Source: DAXETY01 sp051155755
GTDB lineage: Bacteria > Desulfobacterota > Desulfobacteria > Desulfobacterales > SG8-13
Reading direction: 5' to 3'
DNA length: 64,000 nt
Assembly (NCBI GenBank): GCA_051155755.1
Contig: DAXETY010000030.1
Location: 28,557 to 92,556, forward strand
Position 1 is the stretch's first letter, and the number at the start of each line of letters is the position of its first letter. The notes below the pieces were generated by a model. It was not told the origin of the DNA and did no database searches. It saw only the letters and a list, made by a program, of their open reading frames with translations. The position numbers and the translations under genes are program-made. Shown one piece after another: positions 27,442 through 34,637 of the stretch.

Positions 27442-28487
27442 ATGGTTTTTCGCGTGTCGCCTTTCGAATAACCTGCCAACAGGGTTAAAAGCCGATCCCG
27501 CGGAGTCCGGGCCTTGACGCCGGCTTCGACCGGAGGGGAACCCGGCAGCAAAAGAGAATCCCCACCGTCATCCCGATCGATGTAACAAACCTGGATCGCG
27601 CCGGAATCGATCTGCTTGCCCATATCGCTCAACCGTTCCAGCAGCGGCTCCCAGGAAGGCGCCGGATGAACGCCGCTGACGGCGCCGCCGCAATTTTTTT
27701 CCAGAAATTCCCGGAGTCCGACCAGCGTATCGTGCCCCTCGCCGGCGGCCGAATCCGGCCTTGTCTCCCCTGGGGGGTCCGCTTCAATAGGTCCCGAAGC
27801 GACTTCCAGCGACTCGTCCTTTCGCCGGCTGGCCTCCAGAATCAGCGCCTGCAGTTCACTGCGGATGCGGTCGGGTAAGTTGGGACAGACGTTCTGAATC
27901 GAAATGGTCACCTTATCCCAGGCGAAAATCTCGTAAGCGGCCGGTTTGCCCTGCAATTGACCCACCCTGGCGTCCAACAGCGTACCGTCTTGAAAAAACA
28001 GCACGCCGCTGCGACCGGTTGATTTGTCCTCCAGGCGGACGGTGCAGGTCTTCTGTTCCATTTCGACCAGTTGCAGAAAAATACCGGAAGAAACGCTGTG
28101 AAGCGTACCGCCTTCGGATTCCTGTCGCAGTGCGCCCAGGATCTGGTGTGCCAGCGTCTCGAGCATGAAGGGTTTGGCAATGTATCCCACCGCACCGCCG
28201 CTGCGTGCCATGGATTCCATTTCCGGCGTGCTGTAACCGGTAATGACAATCACCGGTATGTCGGGATAATGTTCCATGATGTGCTGCAACAGGGCAAAAC
28301 CATCCAGTCGGGGCATCTTCAGATCGGTAACCACCAATGAAACAGCACGCTTTTTGAGCACCTCGATCGCTTCGACGCCGTCCTCGGCGGCAATGACCGC
28401 AAATGTGTCTTCGTATCGAGCGAAGCCGTTTTTCAATGTGGCCAGCATCTCGGTATCGTCATCGACAATGAGAACGTTTTTTACCAT
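27438..28487 (-). CDS. Response regulator with PATAN/DUF4388-like output
   Basis: About 349 residues. The receiver domain covers residues 1-120: DDD acidic pocket (VLIVDDDTEM), phospho-acceptor Asp in LVVTDLKMPRLDG, Thr in VIVITGYS, Lys in GYIAKPF. Residues 130-230 (SSGIFLQLVEMEQKTCTVRLED and GVLFFQDGTLLDARVGQLQG) match the PATAN/DUF4388 pattern. The remainder is Pro/Glu-rich, then a C-terminal domain without recognised family. The start at 28487 has an AGGAAAG box. No DNA-binding domain is seen, so output is probably by protein contact. Confidence 0.82.
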   Translation of the reverse strand: MVKNVLIVDDDTEMLATLKNGFARYEDTFAVIAAEDGVEAIEVLKKRAVSLVVTDLKMPRLDGFALLQHIMEHYPDIPVIVITGYSTPEMESMARSGGAVGYIAKPFMLETLAHQILGALRQESEGGTLHSVSSGIFLQLVEMEQKTCTVRLEDKSTGRSGVLFFQDGTLLDARVGQLQGKPAAYEIFAWDKVTISIQNVCPNLPDRIRSELQALILEASRRKDESLEVASGPIEADPPGETRPDSAAGEGHDTLVGLREFLEKNCGGAVSGVHPAPSWEPLLERLSDMGKQIDSGAIQVCYIDRDDGGDSLLLPGSPPVEAGVKARTPRDRLLTLLAGYSKGDTRKTI

Positions 28488-28525
28488 TGCTCTTTCCTGC
28501 AGCGCAATCGAACCGCACATCCCCC

Positions 28526-29581
28526 TCAGGAAGCCCGGTCGATATCGAAAATCTTGACGCCGGCCACATATTCCATGGCGGCGTATTTTTTGATCTTCCC
28601 GATTTTCTGGGTGATCTCGGTCATGCGGCCGATCTGGTTCTGCACCATCCGGAGCTTTTCGTAACAGTCATCTTCCGGATCGGCACTGTGCACCAATTCG
28701 CCGAGCAGATTGGCGGCGATGGTCAACGGCTGATTGAGGCGATGCGCCACCCCGCCGGCCATTTCAAGCACGCCTTGCAGCTTTTCCTCGTTGTTGGATT
28801 TTTTACAAGCATTCATTCGCTCGGTCACATCCTGGCCGACGATTTTGATGTGATGCAAACGGTTGGCCTTCTTGATCCCGATGGCCTGAACGTCAAGATG
28901 GCGCGCGTTGCCGCCACCACCCATCACTGTCAGCAGCACCTGTTCGCTGCCGAATTTCAAGATGTCCGACAGAAACAGCAAAAACAGATCTTTCTGGGCG
29001 GCAACCAGGTATTCCTGCAGCAGTTGTCCGCGCAATCGCTCTCGAGTCTCACCGAGAATGGCAGCGCCGGCCGCGTTGATTTCCTGAATTTCCCCCTGGA
29101 TGTCCAGAATCGCGACAACGTCATTGGAGGTCGAGATCAAACCGTCGAGCGGCGGGATTCGTTCGGTCCCCTTGATTTCTCCGGTAATGTCGCGAAGCAT
29201 GCCGTCGAGATGCACTACGATGCCGTCTTCGTCCAGAACGGCCTGCGCCGTAACCGAGCACCACATCTGCGAACCGTCTTTTCGAACGAAGGCAACCGGG
29301 ACTTCGATCACCCGGCCCCGCTGCATAATCGCATGAATCAAAACGCCCCGATCCTTTTTGTTGCGGTAGAGATCGATCACCGGGCATCCGATCATGTCTG
29401 CAACGGATTCAAAACCGAAAATCTTTGCCAGGGCTCGATTCCCGTATCGAATTTTGCCTTCAATTGTGGTGCGATAGACGGCCACCGGCAACCGATTGAT
29501 AAAATCGACAACCCATCGGGCGGAATTGCCGAAAGTGTTTTTCCCCTTCCCGGACGTCAAACCCTGAAAAACCTCCACCAC
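28526..29581 (-). CDS. Double-PAS sensor with HisKA helix but no ATPase domain
   Basis: 351 residues. PAS 1 spans about 28-130 (LPVAVYRTTIEGKIRYGNRALAKIFGF) and PAS 2 about 145-255. A HisKA-like dimerisation helix follows with the phospho-acceptor His in EMAGGVAHRLNQPLT. The protein ends about 75 residues later, before any HATPase N/G boxes, so it is not a complete kinase. It may dock to another kinase or be a phosphotransfer partner for the response regulator encoded 39 bp downstream. Confidence 0.8.
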   Translation of the reverse strand: MVEVFQGLTSGKGKNTFGNSARWVVDFINRLPVAVYRTTIEGKIRYGNRALAKIFGFESVADMIGCPVIDLYRNKKDRGVLIHAIMQRGRVIEVPVAFVRKDGSQMWCSVTAQAVLDEDGIVVHLDGMLRDITGEIKGTERIPPLDGLISTSNDVVAILDIQGEIQEINAAGAAILGETRERLRGQLLQEYLVAAQKDLFLLFLSDILKFGSEQVLLTVMGGGGNARHLDVQAIGIKKANRLHHIKIVGQDVTERMNACKKSNNEEKLQGVLEMAGGVAHRLNQPLTIAANLLGELVHSADPEDDCYEKLRMVQNQIGRMTEITQKIGKIKKYAAMEYVAGVKIFDIDRAS

Positions 29582-29683
29582 ACTTCAGCCAACGCGTTCG
29601 GCGCCGGATCCCGGGCGGCAGTCACCACCCGGAATCGAAAACCCTTCCAGAATCATATTTTTGAAAAATTTGAAACGCTCATT

Positions 29684-30667
29684 TTACGGCCGCAGCAGTT
29701 TACCGATGCCCAGATCGTTCAATTTTGCGTCGTATTTGCGGTACCAGGAAGCCAGGTAACTTCGCAGTTCATTGCCCAATCCAATTTCGTCGGCCAACTC
29801 GAGCATCGTGGTTACGAGTCCTTCGGCCAATTCCGGATCGGTCGCGGTACCGTTGAATTTGATTTTGCGATCGACATATTCGAATTCGGCGGCAAAGGGG
29901 TCGAGAAACACGTACCGCTCGACGTTTTCGACAAATTTTTTCCGGATCAGGGTATTAAAATCGGTATCCCGGTTCCGTTTCGAACGGTACAGCGTTTCAA
30001 AAATGCTCAAAAACTCTTCCAGTATGGTAAGCACCCTGCGCCCCCCGCCTGCCGGGGGCCGGTCGGTTTTTGGGGTCGCCAATGGAATGCTGCTGACCTG
30101 AAAGAGGCCGCCGTTGCGCTTGCTCTTTTGCACCAGCGTTTCAACCCGGGCCTGAAGCGAAGTCGATTCACCGGGCTGCCAACTGAAAGACCCCCCGACG
30201 ACTTCCCCGCCGCTGAGAAAAATCATGCCGCCCTCACCACTCTTTCGCAGCGCCACATCGATGTATCCGGTCAGTTTTTCGGCGCGCATTTTTTTCAGCA
30301 GACCCTGCAGGTCGGTAAATTCGGTGCTCAAATCTTTGTAACGAATTTCGGCGGTGGGGATGGTGGCCCAGAAGTAAACTTCCTCCCGGGGCAGGCGATA
30401 GACATCCAACACAAAATTGTGTTCGAATTCGTCGTTAACCAATTTTTTCACGGCCGGTTTGCCGTGAAGCTTTTCCTTTTTGTTGGTGTAATAGCCGTTC
30501 AGAATCTCATCCGGGTCGAAATAGATTACCCCGCCGGCGACCGCGGACTGAAAGACGATACAACCGGCCCCGATTTCACCCTGGAAATGCTCCAGCAAAC
30601 GATCCCGGTGCAGGTAGTAGGTATTTAAATTCGCAATAACCGCCTTTTCCTTCGGGATAACGAGCAT
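29684..30667 (-). CDS. PATAN/DUF4388-like signalling protein
   Basis: 327 residues without a signal peptide or membrane segment. Residues about 125-200 hold the pattern GLLKKMRAEKLTGYIDVAL...GMIFLSGGEVVGGSFSW, which resembles DUF4388/PATAN domains found in response regulators. The C-terminal part is helical and charged. The start at 30667 (MLVIPKEKA) has AGGGG 5 nt upstream; an in-frame ATG at 30745 lacks similarity. It is in the MglA/roadblock gene run. Confidence 0.7.
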   Translation of the reverse strand: MLVIPKEKAVIANLNTYYLHRDRLLEHFQGEIGAGCIVFQSAVAGGVIYFDPDEILNGYYTNKKEKLHGKPAVKKLVNDEFEHNFVLDVYRLPREEVYFWATIPTAEIRYKDLSTEFTDLQGLLKKMRAEKLTGYIDVALRKSGEGGMIFLSGGEVVGGSFSWQPGESTSLQARVETLVQKSKRNGGLFQVSSIPLATPKTDRPPAGGGRRVLTILEEFLSIFETLYRSKRNRDTDFNTLIRKKFVENVERYVFLDPFAAEFEYVDRKIKFNGTATDPELAEGLVTTMLELADEIGLGNELRSYLASWYRKYDAKLNDLGIGKLLRP

Positions 30668-30784
30668 CGAACCCCTCAAACGTCGTTCGGCAGAGGAACG
30701 CACATCCGATTCATATCCATCCCTTCTCCGTGGATGGACATCCATTCAAGCTTTTCACGGGCCGTTGGACCAGGAGTAGCGGAA

Positions 30785-31261
30785 TTACCCGGCGTAGCCC
30801 TTGTCACGAATCAGCCGTACCATGGCGATTTGAAATTCGTTTCTTTTGTTCTCCGGTTGAATTTCACGGGCCAGTGCATCGACCAGGTCGGCAGCCAGTT
30901 CATTGGGGAACCGGGCAGGTTCGTGTCCCAATGCCTCGATTTCCTCTTCAATCAATACCGGGGCAATCGGCCCGATTGCCTTGGACAGTGCCTGATTCAG
31001 CAGATGGAAAAATTCTTCGTCGGCATGTCGAGCTCCGGCCGCCACCGGCCGAATCAAATCCAATTCGAGCAGCCTGGCAATCGCATCCTGCAGGCTTGCC
31101 GGTTCCCGATTGATGGTTTGCGCCACCTCTTCGATCGTTCTGCTGCCGTCGCACTTTAAAAATACCTGCAACAGCATCCGGTCCAACGAAACGTTTTTCA
31201 GGTGGTCACCGACCACCTGTTGGTAGATTGTATTGGAGATGTCTCCGAAAGAACCTTTCAA
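30785..31261 (-). CDS. Helical protein of unknown function in MglA cluster
   Basis: 158 residues. The N-terminal half (VFLKCDGSRTIEEVAQTINREPASLQDAIARLLELDLI) looks like a small winged-helix domain of the kind joined to PATAN proteins. The C-terminal half is helical (EEEIEALGHEPARFPNELAADLVDALA), of unknown family. It lies between the PATAN-like and coiled-coil genes on the same strand with an 80 bp gap on each side. Confidence 0.65.
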   Translation of the reverse strand: MKGSFGDISNTIYQQVVGDHLKNVSLDRMLLQVFLKCDGSRTIEEVAQTINREPASLQDAIARLLELDLIRPVAAGARHADEEFFHLLNQALSKAIGPIAPVLIEEEIEALGHEPARFPNELAADLVDALAREIQPENKRNEFQIAMVRLIRDKGYAG

Positions 31262-31340
31262 GGCAGTTCCTCCAAAGCCACCGGCATCGCGAGATCCTTT
31301 CGCTGTTTCGAATTGTTCGGGCCGAAGGCGTTTGGCGGCT

Positions 31341-32147
31341 TCAATTGCGTTTTGCCAGGGCTTCCTTCAGCTGCCGGATCTCCATACGAAGGGCTTTTAT
31401 CTCAGCCATCAGACTGGACTTCAACTCGGCGATCAATTTCGCTACCGGCGGGGCGCCTGCACGCGGAGAGGTTTCGGGCGCATCGGCTTCAACCGGTTTG
31501 CTTTCAACCGGTTTGCCATCAACCGGTTTGGCTTCAATCGATTTGACTTCAACCGGTTTGACTTCGGGCGGTCTCTTTTCGACCGTGGTTTTCGCCACCG
31601 GCGACGCCAGCTTGGCTTTCAGCTTCTTGTATCTTGCCAGCTCCTGGGAGAGCACTTTCTTTTTCTCCGCCTCGGAAAGATGCTCTGCTCCGGCAATGGA
31701 TTCCAGCTGGTTGAAAAGCGAATTCAGAACTTGAAACGATTCCGGATGCGATTTGGCAAGATTGACCCGGATATATTCGCCCAGAGATCCGAGCAATTGA
31801 AGAAATACCAGGACAATCTTATCATCCCGGTAGTGATCCTGAAGTACGCCCACCTGTTCGACGAAGCCGGTCATAACGGTTTCGTTGATTTCCCAGTCGA
31901 TCGAAAGAACGATGGTTTTCAGCTTCCGCAAGGGGTCCTGAATTTCTTCCGAAGACGGTTCCTCCCAGGCGGTATCGGTTTCTGATTCCGTCTCGGCCGC
32001 TTGCTCCGGCTCGGGCATGGCTTCTTGACCATCTTTGTCGACGGTTTCCTCTTCCCAGGAATCGCCCGTGTCTTCTTCGCCGAAGATGCTCTGCAATCGA
32101 TTTTCGACCTCTTCGGCGAAGGAATCACCTTTGCTCTGCGGTGCCAA
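31341..32147 (-). CDS. Acidic coiled-coil protein with KPVE repeats in MglA cluster
   Basis: 268 residues in three parts: an acidic disordered N-terminus (1-68), a helical middle domain (70-185, KLKTIVLSIDWEINETVMTGFVEQV), and a Lys/Pro/Val/Glu repeat linker followed by a C-terminal coiled coil (LIAELKSSLMAEIKALRMEIRQLKEAL). The linker is coded by five 15-bp tandem units. The start is 12 bp after the mglA-like stop. It could be a GTPase effector or scaffold, by position only. Confidence 0.7.
   Translation of the reverse strand: MAPQSKGDSFAEEVENRLQSIFGEEDTGDSWEEETVDKDGQEAMPEPEQAAETESETDTAWEEPSSEEIQDPLRKLKTIVLSIDWEINETVMTGFVEQVGVLQDHYRDDKIVLVFLQLLGSLGEYIRVNLAKSHPESFQVLNSLFNQLESIAGAEHLSEAEKKKVLSQELARYKKLKAKLASPVAKTTVEKRPPEVKPVEVKSIEAKPVDGKPVESKPVEADAPETSPRAGAPPVAKLIAELKSSLMAEIKALRMEIRQLKEALAKRN
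31486..31560. repeat. 15-bp tandem repeat inside CDS, five units
   Basis: Five imperfect units of GCTTCAACCGGTTTG-type sequence on the plus strand, coding for KPVE/KSIE/KPVD repeats in the minus-strand protein. The unit is a multiple of three, so copy number can vary without frameshift. Confidence 0.85.
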
Positions 32148-32158
32148 GATTGCCCCCT

Positions 32159-32764
32159 TTACTTCAACTCCTTGATGATTGAAGCCATCGTCATGGAAAT
32201 AATCTTTTTCATGGTCGGTACCACATTGGTTCCCACCAATGCACTGGCATTGAATGCGGCTGTCTTCAGCTTTTGGTTCAGGTCTTTTTCCATCGACTCG
32301 TAGGAAAGCAGCGGGATGCCTTGCTCGGCAAGATCGACCTTATTGTATTGCAGTACGATCGGTGTTTTGAACACGCTCTTTTTGTAAGTGGCCAGATTTT
32401 CCTGCAAGTTTTTCAATGAAAGGATATTCTTTTCCCTTCGCACCGCCATCGCGTCGGCAACGAACACGATGCCGTCGACGCCGCGCAGCACCAACCGGCG
32501 GGCGGCATTGTATTTCACCTGCCCCGGAACCGTGTAGAGCTGGATTTTGACGTCGTATCCGTTGACCTTGCCGATATCGAAGGGCAGGAAATCGAAAAAC
32601 AGCGTCCGGTCGCCATGGGTGTTGATCGTAACCATTTCGGTTTTGATCCGGTTGCGGAATTTCTGGAAAATATACTCCAGATTGGTCGTTTTCCCGCCTC
32701 GGCCCGGACCGTAGTAGACGATCTTTACCTGCACTTCTTTTTTTCTTGGATTTACAAATGCCAT
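32159..32764 (-). CDS. MglA-like Ras-family GTPase
   Basis: About 201 residues. G1/P-loop is YYGPGRGGKTTNLEY near residue 15, the switch region holds LFFDFLPFD, G3 is QLYTVPGQVKY (PGQ rather than DxxG, as in MglA), and G4 is LQYNKVDLA. MglA GTPases set cell polarity and pilus or gliding machinery position. The start MAFVNPRKK at 32764 is preferred over an ATG nine bases upstream. Its neighbour is a roadblock protein, the usual GAP partner. Confidence 0.9.
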   Translation of the reverse strand: MAFVNPRKKEVQVKIVYYGPGRGGKTTNLEYIFQKFRNRIKTEMVTINTHGDRTLFFDFLPFDIGKVNGYDVKIQLYTVPGQVKYNAARRLVLRGVDGIVFVADAMAVRREKNILSLKNLQENLATYKKSVFKTPIVLQYNKVDLAEQGIPLLSYESMEKDLNQKLKTAAFNASALVGTNVVPTMKKIISMTMASIIKELK

Positions 32765-32850
32765 AATCGCCAATGGCCCTGCGGCCCATCACGGGTTACC
32801 CGTCCATCATCGGTGTCATCTACCGAATCGACAATCGTTTTCCCAGCCCA

Positions 32851-33261
32851 TCAGGGGGTTTGAATCGCTTCGAGAATCTGCTGGATTTTTTCCACACTTT
32901 CGTTGACTCTCAGCCGCAGAAAGCCGAGGGAGATGTCATTGCTGAAAATTGTGATCAACAAAAATTCGTTGATGATTTTGTTGAAATGGATGTTCTCTTT
33001 TTTTCCTTTATGGAAAAGCAGTGAAAACTCCCCCTCCCCGATGATTTTGGCCATTGCACTGACGGCACCGAAATTTCCGGCCGCAAGAGCTGCCAGAGAA
33101 TACACATCGTGTTTGATCTGGCCGTTGTCGCGATTGGCGATAATGTTGCCGGCCATATCGATGAGAAACACGCAACGGACTCCAACATCGACCAGGTCCT
33201 GCTGCAGAACCGCCTCGACCTCATCCAGCTGTTCTTGACCCAGGGTGTAAGACAATGGCAT
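32851..33261 (-). CDS. MglB-like roadblock/LC7 protein
   Basis: About 136 residues with one roadblock domain: LDEVEAVLQQDLVDVGVRCVFLIDMAGNIIANRD and LAALAAGNFGAVSAMAKIIGE. In MglAB pairs the roadblock protein acts as GTPase-activating partner. A GGAGG box lies one base before ATG 33261 and seven bases before TTG 33255, so either could be the real start. It heads the long minus-strand run ending at rsmG. Confidence 0.87.
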   Translation of the reverse strand: MPLSYTLGQEQLDEVEAVLQQDLVDVGVRCVFLIDMAGNIIANRDNGQIKHDVYSLAALAAGNFGAVSAMAKIIGEGEFSLLFHKGKKENIHFNKIINEFLLITIFSNDISLGFLRLRVNESVEKIQQILEAIQTP

Positions 33262-33674
33262 TCCTCCAACATCGAGTCCTGAACGGCAATCAGTTCCAGC
33301 CCGGGCCGGAGCCTGGTTTGGTTCCTCAACGGCCTGCCAGCCAATGATGCAGCGGCCGGAATCGCAGGGCCGGGTCACTGTCCGGCTCTGAAATTTTGAA
33401 ATGTAGGATCTTTATAATACACCGTAGTTTATTGTATATAAGAATATCAGAATTGGCCCAGCGGAACAAGCTATTTTCGTGTCGGCAAACCATTTTGTGG
33501 CATGGCCTATACTTTTTTTTCGTATTGATATCAATAAATTATAATCGCATGCGCAGTCCCGGGTCATACGTCCTTGATCTGCACGACCATCGGTTCTACA
33601 ATTAGCCTGCCCTTACAACCGCTTTGTGAATGGATACGACCCGTTGGTTCACCAGTAAGCGGAGGCGATGAGAC
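33262..33674. other. AT-rich divergent intergenic region
   Basis: 413 bp between the divergent roadblock and Smr genes. The stretch 33390-33550 is AT-rich with several TATAAT-like hexamers, but no pair with correct 16-18 bp spacing was certain. It should hold the promoter of the MglA cluster. No gene is seen. Confidence 0.5.
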
Positions 33675-34388
33675 ATGAAATCCAACTCCTCCGGCATTCG
33701 GCACCGGCCGTTTCAGCAACTGCGGAAACTGTTGGAGCAAAAGCAACTGACCCTTCGTTCCGAAACCGAAAACCAGGCACCCAGGCGCCAACGCCCGCTG
33801 GGCCCGGAACAGGAACGTCAACTTTTTCGCAAAGCGATGGAAGGGGTCGCGCCGCTGGAGCAGAATAAACACGGCAAACGCAACACCTTAAAAACGGGCG
33901 CACCGGCGCCCGAATCTCCGATCGATCGGGACGCCCTGACACAACTGCGCTGTTTGATTCAAACCGGACGGGGTTTTGTGGTATCCGACACTGCCGAATA
34001 CCGTGAAGGCGTCGCACCCAATGTCCATCCGTCGGTTAGCCGGCACCTGCACAGGGGTCGGTTTTCCATTCAAGCCCACACCGACCTGCACGGATTGACG
34101 GCGGCAGAGTCCCGGGAGGTGTTGGACCGATTTTTCCGCGAAGCCATAAGCTCCGGGAAACGCGGCCTGTTGATCGTGCACGGACGCGGGCTGTCTTCTC
34201 CCGGAAATCCGGTGCTGAAAACGATGGTCCACGAATGGTTGGCCAGCGGCCCCTGGCGCAAATGGGTGATCGCTTTTTCCAGTGCTCGAATCTGCGACGG
34301 CGGAGCCGGGGCGACTTACGTGCTGCTGCGCCGGCGTCCCAGTACCCGGCGCCATCGCAAACAACGCCGTCCGGCCCCACCAAAATAA
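33675..34388 (+). CDS. Smr-domain protein
   Basis: 237 residues. A basic N-terminal region of about 120 residues is followed by the Smr domain: TDLHGLTAAESREVLDRF, then LLIVHGRGLSSPGNPVLKTMVHEWL. The DLHG and HGRG motifs are those of Smr nucleases related to the MutS2 C-terminus. The C-terminus is Arg/Pro-rich. It is likely a DNA- or RNA-acting nuclease of unknown physiological role. Confidence 0.87.
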   Translation: MKSNSSGIRHRPFQQLRKLLEQKQLTLRSETENQAPRRQRPLGPEQERQLFRKAMEGVAPLEQNKHGKRNTLKTGAPAPESPIDRDALTQLRCLIQTGRGFVVSDTAEYREGVAPNVHPSVSRHLHRGRFSIQAHTDLHGLTAAESREVLDRFFREAISSGKRGLLIVHGRGLSSPGNPVLKTMVHEWLASGPWRKWVIAFSSARICDGGAGATYVLLRRRPSTRRHRKQRRPAPPK

Positions 34389-34449
34389 GCGCTTTTGCCT
34401 GCGCCCACCGGTTCACTGCATTAAAATTTCATGAGCTTGTCGAAAAATA

Positions 34450-34478
34450 TTGACATCGACCTGTTTTTTCACTAATTT
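34450..34478 (+). promoter_or_regulatory. Sigma70-type promoter upstream of fusA
   Basis: TTGACA at 34450-34455, 17 bp spacer, TAATTT at 34473-34478. Perfect -35 and acceptable -10. It lies before a terminator-like hairpin and 160 bp before the EF-G start. Confidence 0.6.
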
Positions 34479-34511
34479 TTGTTGTTTACGCAAAGCCGGT
34501 TGCATGTGATG

Positions 34512-34558
34512 AAAAATCCTTGACTCGGATGCGCATTTCCAAGTGAAGGATTTTTTTA
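34512..34558 (+). terminator. Terminator-like hairpin in fusA leader
   Basis: AAAAATCCTT (34512-34521) pairs with AAGGATTTTT (34546-34555); the inner part ACTCGGA / TTTCCAAGT extends the stem with mismatches, and a T-tract follows. It lies 33 bp after the predicted -10 and 80 bp before fusA. It could end the upstream transcript or act as an attenuator. Confidence 0.6.
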
Positions 34559-34637
34559 TTTTTTTAAGGTTGGACTGCTCCGTTTGGGAAATACCAACGC
34601 AGACGTTAACACATCGACACAGAAGGAAGCCGCAGCA

